64,000 nucleotides of DNA from UBA1402 sp964488495 (GTDB lineage Bacteria; Bacteroidota; Bacteroidia; Bacteroidales; UBA1402). Positions 36,952 through 44,424 of this stretch are shown piece after piece. The stretch covers positions 95,478 through 159,477 of the forward strand of contig CAZAUQ010000001.1 in NCBI GenBank assembly GCA_964488495.1. The letters are read 5' to 3'. The notes beneath the pieces were generated by a model. It was not told the origin of the DNA. It made no database searches and was given only the letters and a program-made list of their open reading frames with translations. Every line of letters starts with the position of its first letter. Within the stretch, counting starts at the first letter, position 1. The translations under genes and the position numbers were made by a program.

Positions 36952-38099
36952 TAATTTTCTTCCCTTGAAGCGGTGTACTTTCTCCATTTATCGATCAACT
37001 GTTGCATATCGTCGGGTAGCTCGGAATCAAAAAACAAGGATAGCCCCTTAACAGGATGCCTGAATCCGAGTGTCTTGGCATGCAAGGCCTGACGAGGGCA
37101 CAAAGTAAAACAATTTTCCACAAATTGTTTGTATTTACTGTACCGGGTTCCTTTAAGAATTTGATCTCCTCCGTAACGTTCGTCGTTAAAAAGAGGATGT
37201 CCCAGGTGTTTCATATGCACCCTGATCTGATGGGTGCGTCCGGTTTCCAGACGGCATTCCACCAAAGTTACATAACCCAGTCTTTCGAGCACCCTGTAAT
37301 TGGTGACGGCAGGTTTGCAGGCAGGGTCGTCTGTTTCGCAAACGGTCATTTGCAAACGGTCGTGCCGGTTACGTCCGATAGGGCAGTCTATCCGGCCCTG
37401 GTCTTGTTCCACTATGCCCCAGACCAGAGCCTGGTAAGTCCGTTGGCTGGTTTTTTCGAAAAATTGACGCGAAAGTGCTGTTTTGGCTTCGGGATTTTTG
37501 GCTACTACCAGCAAGCCCGAAGTGTCTTTGTCGATGCGGTGAACCAGGCCCGGCCTGGGATCGTCGGGGCTGAAGGCGGAATGATCCCTGAAATGCCAGG
37601 CAAGGGCGTTGACCAGGGTGCCCGAAAAATTGCCGTGCCCGGGATGAACCACCATACCGGCTTTTTTGTTTACTACCAGCAGGTCCTGATCTTCGTAAAC
37701 GATATTCAGCGGAATGTCTTCGGGTATAATACTGGTGTCGCGGGGAGGGTAGGTTACCAACACCTTGATTTCGTCTCCGGGTTTGACCCGGTAATTGGAC
37801 TTGACAGCTTGGCCGTTAACCTGAATCATGCCGGCTTCTGCCGCATCCTGGATGCGATTGCGCGAAACCTGGGCTATGTGAGATACCAAAAATTTGTCGA
37901 TGCGCAGCAGCGATTGACCAGGGTCGGCCTTAAAAGCATATTGTTCAAAAAGTTCTTTGCCGGAAGTTTCTGTCGGCTCTTCAATAAAAAGATCATCCTG
38001 ATCTGACAGATCATCTTCAATCGCTTTGTCTGATAAAAAATCATCCGGAACCGGCAAGTCTTCGGGATTTTCAGCGATGTTTGGGCGGATGTTGTCCAT
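36951..38099 (-). CDS. rluD: Ribosomal large subunit pseudouridine synthase D
   Basis: 382 aa. An acidic N-terminal extension of about 50 residues is followed by an S4 RNA-binding domain (LLRIDKFLVSHIAQVSRNRIQDA). The RluA-type catalytic domain has the catalytic Asp in HRIDKDTSGLLVVAK. The end has KTLGFRHPVKGLS. It modifies uridines in helix 69 of 23S rRNA. It sits 6 bp after the PASTA gene. Confidence 0.94.
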   Translation of the reverse strand: MDNIRPNIAENPEDLPVPDDFLSDKAIEDDLSDQDDLFIEEPTETSGKELFEQYAFKADPGQSLLRIDKFLVSHIAQVSRNRIQDAAEAGMIQVNGQAVKSNYRVKPGDEIKVLVTYPPRDTSIIPEDIPLNIVYEDQDLLVVNKKAGMVVHPGHGNFSGTLVNALAWHFRDHSAFSPDDPRPGLVHRIDKDTSGLLVVAKNPEAKTALSRQFFEKTSQRTYQALVWGIVEQDQGRIDCPIGRNRHDRLQMTVCETDDPACKPAVTNYRVLERLGYVTLVECRLETGRTHQIRVHMKHLGHPLFNDERYGGDQILKGTRYSKYKQFVENCFTLCPRQALHAKTLGFRHPVKGLSLFFDSELPDDMQQLIDKWRKYTASREEN

Positions 38100-38105
38100 A
38101 GGCCG

Positions 38106-38912
38106 TCAATTGTAGAAGGCTTCAGCAGGTAAAAGTTCTTCCGGTTTTAACAAGAGGGTGCTGTCCTGAGTCATCCAGACTTTAATACGGCTGCCGACCG
38201 GGAAGTAATCATTTTGGTAAGGTTCCTGACGGTAGACAAAATAGTTTCTGGCCTGTTGGTCGTTTTGAGGTGTTACATCATAAATGACTTCTCCAATGTT
38301 CAGACTGGACTGACGTGCCATCAGTATGGCAGAATCCAGGGGCAGGGCAATCAGCCCCGGTACCTGCACATTACCGGCCGATCTGCCTTGGCCTACAATA
38401 AGGCTCAGAGCCGAACCCACGGGCAGGGTGGTACCTGCCTCAATACTTTCACCACGGTAGCGCAGGTCTATTACCAGATTTCTGAACTCAGAGGGTATAA
38501 AGCGGATTTCTTTCACCACAAAACCGGCTCCCTCGAGCGAAGCAATGGCCTGACGTTGCGAAAAGTCTATTACATAGGGAACAGCCGTCGATTCTTCGAT
38601 GGCCTTATTGAGGGTAAAAAACACAATGCGGTCAATTTTTACTTTGGCATTGGCAGAAGGTTTTTGTTCAAGAATCACCCCGGCAGGCTTGCCGCTGATG
38701 TGCATGGAATCGACTATTTCGTAACGTAAGCCCAACTCTTCGAGCAAGGGAACAGCCTGCTCCATAGTCAAATCGGTCAAGGAGGGAACCTGTATGGTCG
38801 AACCGTGGTGAGTGTATCTGTTGAGCCAGCTTGTTACTCCGATAAGCAACAAGATCCCAAGCAATGTAATAGCTCCAAGATGGAATAAGGTTTTTTTGAC
38901 TGTGGCTTTCAT
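38106..38912 (-). CDS. PASTA domain membrane protein
   Basis: 268 aa. One membrane helix (residues about 8-28) then three PASTA repeats outside the cytoplasm (openings VPSLTDLTMEQAVPLLEELG, then VPYVIDFSQRQAIASLEGAG, and VPGLIALPLDSAILMARQ). PASTA units bind peptidoglycan or lipid II fragments. There is no kinase or penicillin-binding domain. First gene of the rluD-ddl-acyltransferase-NigD operon, with its own promoter. Its neighbours fit a cell-wall role. Confidence 0.88.
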   Translation of the reverse strand: MKATVKKTLFHLGAITLLGILLLIGVTSWLNRYTHHGSTIQVPSLTDLTMEQAVPLLEELGLRYEIVDSMHISGKPAGVILEQKPSANAKVKIDRIVFFTLNKAIEESTAVPYVIDFSQRQAIASLEGAGFVVKEIRFIPSEFRNLVIDLRYRGESIEAGTTLPVGSALSLIVGQGRSAGNVQVPGLIALPLDSAILMARQSSLNIGEVIYDVTPQNDQQARNYFVYRQEPYQNDYFPVGSRIKVWMTQDSTLLLKPEELLPAEAFYN

Positions 38913-38931
38913 AAGAAAAGAAATGAACCTT

Positions 38932-38960
38932 CAAAGATACGCATTTTAGATTTTTATCAA
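38932..38960 (-). promoter_or_regulatory. Promoter of the PASTA-rluD-ddl operon
   Basis: Minus-strand TTG at 38958-38960, 18 nt spacing, TATCTTTG at 38932-38939, 20 bp before the ATG. Confidence 0.7.
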
Positions 38961-38963
38961 ACA

Positions 38964-38995
38964 AAAAAAGTAAAGACCTAAGGCCCTTACTTTTT
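38964..38995. terminator. Terminator after rpmH
   Basis: Hairpin AAAAAGTAA / TTACTTTTT with a GC-rich loop, 28 bp after the rpmH stop on the minus strand. It is close to the PASTA promoter. Confidence 0.75.
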
Positions 38996-39022
38996 ATGTG
39001 AATAGATGAAAAACTCCGGAAC

Positions 39023-39181
39023 TTATCCTTTGAGGCGTTCTTCGTCTGAAACTGTCAGTTTTTTTCTGCCGTGGGCACGGCGGCTGGCCAGTACCCGGCG
39101 TCCGTTGGCGGTGGCCATTCTTGAACGGAAGCCATGTTTATTGGCCCTTTTTCTGTTCGAAGGTTGGAATGTTCTTTTCAT
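39023..39181 (-). CDS. rpmH: Ribosomal protein bL34
   Basis: 52 aa, very basic: MKRTFQPSNRKRANKHGFR at the start, ATANGRRVLASRRAHGRKK in the middle. Typical length and sequence of L34 with a short extra C-terminus (SDEERLKG). Component of the 50S subunit. It has a full promoter 44 bp upstream and a terminator downstream, so it is a single-gene unit. The usual partner dnaA/rnpA is not beside it. Confidence 0.97.
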   Translation of the reverse strand: MKRTFQPSNRKRANKHGFRSRMATANGRRVLASRRAHGRKKLTVSDEERLKG

Positions 39182-39224
39182 TGGATTGTATGTTTTATCG
39201 TTTTTTCCTTCTTTTTTCGGGTCG

Positions 39225-39254
39225 CAAAAGTACGGATTATTTTTGAAAATACAA
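39225..39254 (-). promoter_or_regulatory. rpmH promoter (TTG-N19-TACTTTTG)
   Basis: TTG at 39252-39254 and TACTTTTG at 39225-39232 on the minus strand, 19 nt apart. Confidence 0.8.
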
Positions 39255-39280
39255 ACCCTGACTGCTTTTTTTTAGAAAAT

Positions 39281-39311
39281 TTGCTGGTTAAAAAGATTTA
39301 CACGATCTTTG
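39281..39311 (+). promoter_or_regulatory. efp promoter
   Basis: TTG at 39281-39283, 20 nt, GATCTTTG at 39304-39311 (one mismatch to TAnnTTTG), 40 bp before efp. Confidence 0.6.
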
Positions 39312-39351
39312 CAGCCTCATTGACAACCAATAAAACAATTAGTAAGCTTTT

Positions 39352-39915
39352 ATGGCAACAACAGCAGATTTCAGAAACGGCATGTGCATCGATATGGATG
39401 GTGCCTATTATTTTATTGTAGAATTTCTTCATGTGAAACCGGGAAAAGGGGCTGCTTTTGTCCGGACCAAGCTAAAAAATGTACAGACGGGCAGAACTAT
39501 CGAAAAAACCTTTAACTCAGGGGTCAAGGTAGACGAAGTCAGAATTGAGCGCCGTCCTTACCAATATCTTTACCACGACGATATGGGCTATAATTTTATG
39601 CATTCGGATACTTTCGAACAAATAACCGTTGCTAAGGAAGCAATCAACGGAGTCGATTTTCTCAAAGAAGGCCATATTTGCGAAGTCGTGGTTCACGCCG
39701 AATCTGAAACTGTGCTCTATGCGGATACTCCAGTTCATGTAGAACTTGAAGTAACTTATACCGAACCGGGACTCAGAGGCGATACCGCCACCAATACCTT
39801 AAAACCGGCCACCGTCGAAACAGGAGCTACCGTCAGGGTGCCTTTGTTTATCGAGGTGGGCGATCGCATCAAAGTGGATACACGCGACGGATCCTACGTT
39901 GAAAGGGCAAAATAA
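39352..39915 (+). CDS. efp: Translation elongation factor P
   Basis: 187 aa. The three-domain EF-P layout is intact. The tip loop reads VKPGKGAAF with the conserved lysine, and the C-terminus ends in GDRIKVDTRDGSYVERAK. It relieves ribosome stalling on polyproline. Single gene with a promoter and a strong terminator. Confidence 0.97.
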   Translation: MATTADFRNGMCIDMDGAYYFIVEFLHVKPGKGAAFVRTKLKNVQTGRTIEKTFNSGVKVDEVRIERRPYQYLYHDDMGYNFMHSDTFEQITVAKEAINGVDFLKEGHICEVVVHAESETVLYADTPVHVELEVTYTEPGLRGDTATNTLKPATVETGATVRVPLFIEVGDRIKVDTRDGSYVERAK

Positions 39916-39932
39916 TATTCATACGCATAAAG

Positions 39933-39959
39933 AAACTGTCCTTTAAAGACAGTTTTTTT
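39933..39959 (+). terminator. Terminator after efp
   Basis: Perfect 8-bp stem AAACTGTC / GACAGTTT with a 7-nt loop and a run of seven T in total, 18 bp after the stop. Confidence 0.9.
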
Positions 39960-39994
39960 ATCTTTTCAATATTAATAAATAGTAAAATATAGAT

Positions 39995-40002
39995 TAAATT
40001 TG
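39995..40002 (+). promoter_or_regulatory. -7 element TAAATTTG of radC
   Basis: Perfect TAnnTTTG, 25 bp before the radC ATG. Confidence 0.5.
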
Positions 40003-40027
40003 CAGGTATAGACAAGAGAGAGAAAGC

Positions 40028-40726
40028 ATGGAGCAAAAAGAAAAATTCAGTATACGTGATTGGTCCGAAGAAGACCGGCCCAGAGAAAAAATGATCAAAA
40101 AAGGAGCCGTCAGCCTCAGCGACTCGGAGTTGCTGGCCATCATACTGGGTTCGGGCTCTTTGAAAGAAAGTGCCTTAGAATTGGCTAAGCGTATGTTGAA
40201 CAGTGTTGACAACAATCTCAGCCTTTTGAGTAAAATGAGTGTTCAGGAGCTGAGTGCTGCTTTTCACGGAGTAGGGCAGGCCAAGGCCGTTAGCATACTG
40301 GCCACTTTTGAATTGGGGAAGCGGAGGCGACTGGCTGAAATTCCCGACAAAGTGCAGTTGAACAGCAGTAAAACAATCTATGAACTGATGTATCCGGTGA
40401 TGGCCGATCTCAAACATGAAGAATGCTGGGCTATTTACATGAATTCTTCCAACCGTATGATTGATATGAAAAAGATAAGTTCGGGGGGCATTACCGAAAC
40501 CACCGTCGATCCGCGCATAGTGCTGAAACACGCCTTAGAGTGCATGGCCACAGCCCTGGTACTTTGCCACAATCATCCTTCGGGCAATATTCAGCCAAGT
40601 GATGCCGACAATCGCCTGACCAAACGAGTGAACGAAGCCTCCAAATTGATGAGTATCTGTATGCTTGATCACCTGGTGATTTGCGAAGGCAAGTACTTCA
40701 GTTTCGCCGATCAGGGTTTATTGTGA
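40028..40726 (+). CDS. radC: RadC family JAB domain protein
   Basis: 232 aa. N-terminal helix-hairpin-helix region (LSKMSVQELSAAFHGVGQAKA), then a JAB/MPN domain with the zinc motif HNHPSGNIQPSDAD. Full length for chromosomal RadC. The name refers to an old radiation phenotype. Biochemical function is uncertain. Confidence 0.93.
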   Translation: MEQKEKFSIRDWSEEDRPREKMIKKGAVSLSDSELLAIILGSGSLKESALELAKRMLNSVDNNLSLLSKMSVQELSAAFHGVGQAKAVSILATFELGKRRRLAEIPDKVQLNSSKTIYELMYPVMADLKHEECWAIYMNSSNRMIDMKKISSGGITETTVDPRIVLKHALECMATALVLCHNHPSGNIQPSDADNRLTKRVNEASKLMSICMLDHLVICEGKYFSFADQGLL

Positions 40727-40750
40727 TACGAAGATAATTTTTTACCTTTG
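40721..40750 (+). promoter_or_regulatory. Promoter of the SufT-like/lpxH pair (TTG-N19-TACCTTTG)
   Basis: TTG at 40721-40723 (inside the radC end) and TACCTTTG at 40743-40750, spacing exactly 19 nt. Confidence 0.75.
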
Positions 40751-40761
40751 TTCCAAAAAAT

Positions 40762-41079
40762 ATGGACAATACGTTTTTGGAGAAGGAAGAGGCCATCGTA
40801 AAAATGTTACGCACGGTTTATGATCCTGAAATTCCGGTTAACATCTACGAATTGGGTCTGGTTTACAGGGTGGATATTGATGCGGCTTCCAAAGTAACCA
40901 TCGAAATGACCCTTACCGCCCCCTCTTGCCCTATGGCCGATTTTATAGTAGAAGATGTGCGCATGAAAGTCCAGTCGCTTGACTTTGTAAGCGATGTAGA
41001 CGTAAATCTGGTTTTTGAACCGGAATGGAACAAAGACATGATGTCCGAAGAAGCGAAGCTCGAATTGGGTTATCTTTGA
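40762..41079 (+). CDS. MIP18/DUF59 family protein (SufT-like)
   Basis: 105 aa, the compact DUF59 fold: VYDPEIPVNIYELGLVYRV and TLTAPSCPMADFIVEDV with the conserved cysteine. In bacteria such proteins help mature iron-sulfur proteins (SufT) or belong to phenylacetate degradation (PaaD). No paa genes are nearby, so the iron-sulfur role is more likely. 4 bp before lpxH. Confidence 0.88.
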   Translation: MDNTFLEKEEAIVKMLRTVYDPEIPVNIYELGLVYRVDIDAASKVTIEMTLTAPSCPMADFIVEDVRMKVQSLDFVSDVDVNLVFEPEWNKDMMSEEAKLELGYL

Positions 41080-41083
41080 TCGT

Positions 41084-41842
41084 ATGAGTCCCGAAAAAAA
41101 AATATACTTTGTAACCGATGCTCATCTGGGCATGCGCACTGATGTGCCAGTGGCCCTGAACGAAAAAAAACTGGTCCGCTGGCTCTGCAGTATACAGGCC
41201 GATTGCGGAGCTCTGTACATGCTGGGCGACATGATAGACTTTTGGTTCGAATACAAAGAAGCTATTCCAAAGGGTTATGTACGTTTTTTTGGTAAGCTGG
41301 CTGAATTTACCGATGCCGGCATTCCTGTATACTGGTTTACAGGTAACCACGATCTATGGTTGTTTAAGTATGTTCAGCAGGAAATAGGCATAGTGGTTTA
41401 CAAAGAAGCACAGGAGCTGGTCATCCTGGGCAAACGGTTTTACCTGGCGCACGGTGACGGGCTGGGTTATGCCCCTTTCAGCTTTAAGTTGATGAATGGG
41501 ATTTTCCACAGCCCTTTCTTTCAGACCTTGTTCAGGATTTTACATCCGGATCTGGGCATCAGTTTCGGACTGAGGTGGTCCAAACACAGTTATTATAAGC
41601 GCAAAACCATGGAACTGGCTTATCTGGGCGAAGACAAAGAGCATCTGGTTCTGTTTGCCAAAAACCATCTGATCGCCGCAAAGCCGGCCCCGGATTACTA
41701 TATTTTTGGCCATCGCCACATCTTGCTCGATTTGCAATTAACTCAGGGCAGCCGCCTTATTATTCCGGGCGACTGGATCAGGGAATTCAGCTACGGGGTG
41801 TTTGACGGCAATGATTTTTTGCTGGAGCATTTCGAAGACTAG
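41084..41842 (+). CDS. lpxH: UDP-2,3-diacylglucosamine diphosphatase (LpxH-type)
   Basis: 252 aa, calcineurin-like metallophosphatase. Metal motifs in order: FVTDAHLGM, LGDMIDFWFEYK, TGNHDLW, LAHGDGLG and FGHRHI. This pattern matches LpxH, which hydrolyses UDP-2,3-diacylglucosamine to lipid X in lipid A synthesis at the inner membrane. Cotranscribed with the SufT-like gene. Confidence 0.9.
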   Translation: MSPEKKIYFVTDAHLGMRTDVPVALNEKKLVRWLCSIQADCGALYMLGDMIDFWFEYKEAIPKGYVRFFGKLAEFTDAGIPVYWFTGNHDLWLFKYVQQEIGIVVYKEAQELVILGKRFYLAHGDGLGYAPFSFKLMNGIFHSPFFQTLFRILHPDLGISFGLRWSKHSYYKRKTMELAYLGEDKEHLVLFAKNHLIAAKPAPDYYIFGHRHILLDLQLTQGSRLIIPGDWIREFSYGVFDGNDFLLEHFED

Positions 41843-41866
41843 TCTCAGGATGCTCATTCCTGAGCC

Positions 41867-41910
41867 CGAAAACCTGATTATTCCCTTGAGTACGAAAACC
41901 TGATTATTCC
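41867..41910. repeat. 18-bp direct repeat at the AI-2E 3' end
   Basis: CGAAAACCTGATTATTCC occurs at 41867-41884 and again at 41893-41910. The second copy contains the stop codon of the AI-2E gene, so the first looks like a duplicated gene end. Confidence 0.8.
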
Positions 41911-43094
41911 TTGTTTTTCGGCTCGTCCCCGGCTTTTAATTCAGATTTACTGTTTGTTTCAGGGCTTTCAGCTTTACTGTTCGTTTCAGGGCTTTCAGCT
42001 ACCTCGTTGGTGACGGATTCCCTCCCAATGACAAAGCGTTTGTAGTAAGAAATAATCAGAGAAGTGCTGGGCAATGCAATAATCATACCAACAAGTCCCA
42101 GCAGGCTGCCAAAAATGGATAGCGAAAGCAAAATGATGGCGGGCTTGAGTCCGGTAGCCTTACTCAGAATGTTGGGATTGAGAAATAGTTCCTGTATACT
42201 CTGTACCACCACATAAACAAGAGCCACACTGAGCAACACCAGCCAAAAGTTTTGATTGTATTCGGCGGCCTTGATGATGGCAAGCAGCACTGCCGGAATC
42301 AGAGAAAAAGTCTGAAGATAAGGAACCAGGTTGAGTACCCCCACAAACAGGCCAAAGGTGATGCCCATGGGTAAATTGATGACCTTAAATCCTATGGCAA
42401 ACAAAATGCCCACAATCAGGGCAATCAGGGATTGTCCTCTGAAATAGGAATTCATTCCCTTTTCCACATCCTCGGCCATACCCAACGCAAAATGCCTGTA
42501 ATTCTTAGGTACCAGATTGATCCAGCCTTCAGAAAGTATTTCGTAGTCTTTGGAAATAAAGATCACATACAATAAGATAAAAATCACAATCACCAAATTC
42601 AACACAAAGGCCACCGAACTGGAAATAATAGACCAGGCTCCCGGCAATACTTTTGATATGATTTTTTCGATGTTTTCTTCCGTCAGATAGCTTTTAATGT
42701 CGATGGTTTTGAGATATTCTTTCAGGAACTCAATCCAGGCCTGGGGAATAAAATCAACATTAATGGGTTGATTCACAAAATCGTTAATCAAAACCATCAA
42801 GCGCTGGATTTCGTTCACGACCGGTGCCTGCAGGAAGTAGATCACCAAACCCAACAGGCTAAAAAACAACAGCAGGGTAACCACTACGGAGAGTATCCGG
42901 TTTTTAAGCTTGAGTTTATGTTGAAAAAACAAAACAATAGGGTGGATAAAATAAGCCAGAAACCAAGCGATCAAAAAAGGCAGAAGCACCGCACTCAGGC
43001 GATTGATGAGCAATCCAAGTCCGATTATGACCAAGAGGGTGATCACAATGCGGACAACGCGATCAAAAGTGTAGGGCTTATCCGGATTTTTCAT
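41904..43094 (-). CDS. AI-2E family transporter
   Basis: 396 aa from the ATG at 43094. About eight hydrophobic segments in the typical 3 + 5 pattern with a central extracytoplasmic stretch (residues about 85-150). The family stretch QSIQELFLNPNILSKATGL is present. Members include AI-2 exporters and sodium/proton antiporters, and the substrate here is not known. The C-terminal tail is hydrophilic and holds two 9-aa repeats (AESPETNSK). Single gene, minus strand, with a TACATTTG -7 box at 43164-43171. Confidence 0.85.
   Translation of the reverse strand: MKNPDKPYTFDRVVRIVITLLVIIGLGLLINRLSAVLLPFLIAWFLAYFIHPIVLFFQHKLKLKNRILSVVVTLLLFFSLLGLVIYFLQAPVVNEIQRLMVLINDFVNQPINVDFIPQAWIEFLKEYLKTIDIKSYLTEENIEKIISKVLPGAWSIISSSVAFVLNLVIVIFILLYVIFISKDYEILSEGWINLVPKNYRHFALGMAEDVEKGMNSYFRGQSLIALIVGILFAIGFKVINLPMGITFGLFVGVLNLVPYLQTFSLIPAVLLAIIKAAEYNQNFWLVLLSVALVYVVVQSIQELFLNPNILSKATGLKPAIILLSLSIFGSLLGLVGMIIALPSTSLIISYYKRFVIGRESVTNEVAESPETNSKAESPETNSKSELKAGDEPKNKE
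41946..41999 (-). repeat. 27-bp tandem repeat in the AI-2E tail
   Basis: Copies 41946-41972 and 41973-41999 differ by one base and encode AESPETNSK twice in the cytoplasmic tail. Confidence 0.85.
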
Positions 43095-43248
43095 AGCAGG
43101 CAATTCATGAGTTGACTATTTTGTTTGGCAGGACTCTTTGTCTTGTTGGACAATGAATGAAAACAAATGTAGAGAATAGATTTGAATTGAATGTCGAGGT
43201 TTTATCATAATTTTTCTTTTTTGTCCAGTCTTTGTTTCTCCGGAAGCT

Positions 43249-43278
43249 TTGAAGATCTAAACTAATGCCTTATTTTTG
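43249..43278 (+). promoter_or_regulatory. rhaM promoter (TTG-N19-TATTTTTG)
   Basis: TTG at 43249-43251 and TATTTTTG at 43271-43278, spacing exactly 19 nt, 22 bp before the ATG. Confidence 0.8.
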
Positions 43279-43300
43279 CACATACTAAACCTGAAAAATT

Positions 43301-43624
43301 ATGAAACGTTACGGCAGTGTCATCAAAGTAAAACCAGAAAAACTAGAAGAATACAAACGCCTGCATGCCGCAGTCTGGCCTTCGGTGCTCAAAACCATCA
43401 AGGATTGCAACATTCAGAATTATTCCATCTATTTCAAGGATTGCTTTTTGTTCAGCTATTACGAATACACCGGTACAGACTATCAGGCCGATATGGAAAA
43501 AATGGCTGCAGATCCCGAAACCCAGCGCTGGTGGACACATTGTGAGCCTTGCCAGGAACCCCTCGAAACCAGGGCTCCGGGTGAGTGGTGGGCAGAGATG
43601 GAAGAATATTTCCACCTCGATTAA
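43301..43624 (+). CDS. rhaM: L-rhamnose mutarotase
   Basis: 107 aa. RhaM fold markers: KRYGSVIKVKPEKLEEYKRL, the active-site His in LHAAVWP, and the C-terminal WWTHCEPCQEP. It interconverts alpha and beta L-rhamnose in the cytoplasm before isomerisation. No rhaA/rhaB is beside it. It fits with the rhamnogalacturonan lyase at 54475-59160. Own promoter. Confidence 0.94.
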   Translation: MKRYGSVIKVKPEKLEEYKRLHAAVWPSVLKTIKDCNIQNYSIYFKDCFLFSYYEYTGTDYQADMEKMAADPETQRWWTHCEPCQEPLETRAPGEWWAEMEEYFHLD

Positions 43625-43642
43625 ACAGCTTTAACTTTAATG

Positions 43643-43660
43643 GCCTTACTTGCGTAAGGC
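43643..43660. terminator. Hairpin after rhaM, possible weak terminator
   Basis: Perfect 7-bp stem GCCTTAC / GTAAGGC with a 4-nt loop, 18 bp after rhaM. No T run follows, so termination is uncertain. Confidence 0.35.
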
Positions 43661-43700
43661 AAGCGGATTACCGGACTCTTATCCGGGAATATCGATAAAA

Positions 43701-44420
43701 CTACTTGCGGTAAGGGCAATTATGTGAACTGCAGATGGAACACTGATGCTTTTCTCTCTTTAGGTTTTTACCCAAAGGAATAATGCCGCTCAGGGACTTT
43801 TGGGGCAGCATCAGCATAGATTGATTCAGGCGTATGCCGCAACAATTGTCGGGCAGGAGGCTGAACAGATCGACCTGTTCAGCCAGGGGCCAGCCGCAGT
43901 CACCCGGACTAAAGGCCGAACCGCAATGTCTGCCCTCACTGAGGCATTCTTTTTCCAACTCCCGATAGAGGAGTTCCAGCGTTTTTTCTACGGCAATTGT
44001 GCCCAGCAGGTCTGCAAAAAAAGCGTAGAGGCTGTCGTCTTGTTTTAAGTATGACCGATAGAGTTCCATTATCTGTTCTCCTGCTGTGCAGGCAAAAACG
44101 GCCACTTGTTCAGTTTTTGACAGTTTATTGCCAAGCAAATCACCAATATGCAAATCACGGCCGTCGAGGTGTACTACATTTCTGTCCGGAGTTGATGGCA
44201 CAAAAATCCGGTAAGCGGCTTTAGCCTGTATTAAGGCTGAGGCAGCGGAAATCACCTGTCTGATTTCCGCAGCAAAAACTGTTGTTTCTTCCCGTCCGTC
44301 GGGGAGTTTTTCTGCAAAATCAGCCAGACTGAGATCCAGATCGCGAGCAGTAAATTCATATTTCCGGATGCTGAAATCAATTTCGCCGGCTGTGAGATCA
44401 ATTTTCTGTGAATCTTTCAT
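43701..44420 (-). CDS. Stand-alone B12-dependent methionine synthase reactivation domain protein
   Basis: 239 aa from the ATG at 44420. It resembles only the C-terminal reactivation domain of MetH. The motif region is FSPGDCGWPLAEQVDLFSLL, followed by CGIRLNQSMLMLPQKSLSG. The C-terminus has Cys-rich CSICSSHNCPYRK, which could bind a metal. Separate proteins of this type accompany MetH lacking its own reactivation domain in Bacteroidales and clostridia. It would restore oxidised cob(II)alamin using SAM and an electron donor. It is 4 bp after a TonB-dependent receptor gene on the same strand. MetH itself is not in this window. Confidence 0.85.
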   Translation of the reverse strand: MKDSQKIDLTAGEIDFSIRKYEFTARDLDLSLADFAEKLPDGREETTVFAAEIRQVISAASALIQAKAAYRIFVPSTPDRNVVHLDGRDLHIGDLLGNKLSKTEQVAVFACTAGEQIMELYRSYLKQDDSLYAFFADLLGTIAVEKTLELLYRELEKECLSEGRHCGSAFSPGDCGWPLAEQVDLFSLLPDNCCGIRLNQSMLMLPQKSLSGIIPLGKNLKREKHQCSICSSHNCPYRK

Positions 44421-44424
44421 CAAC

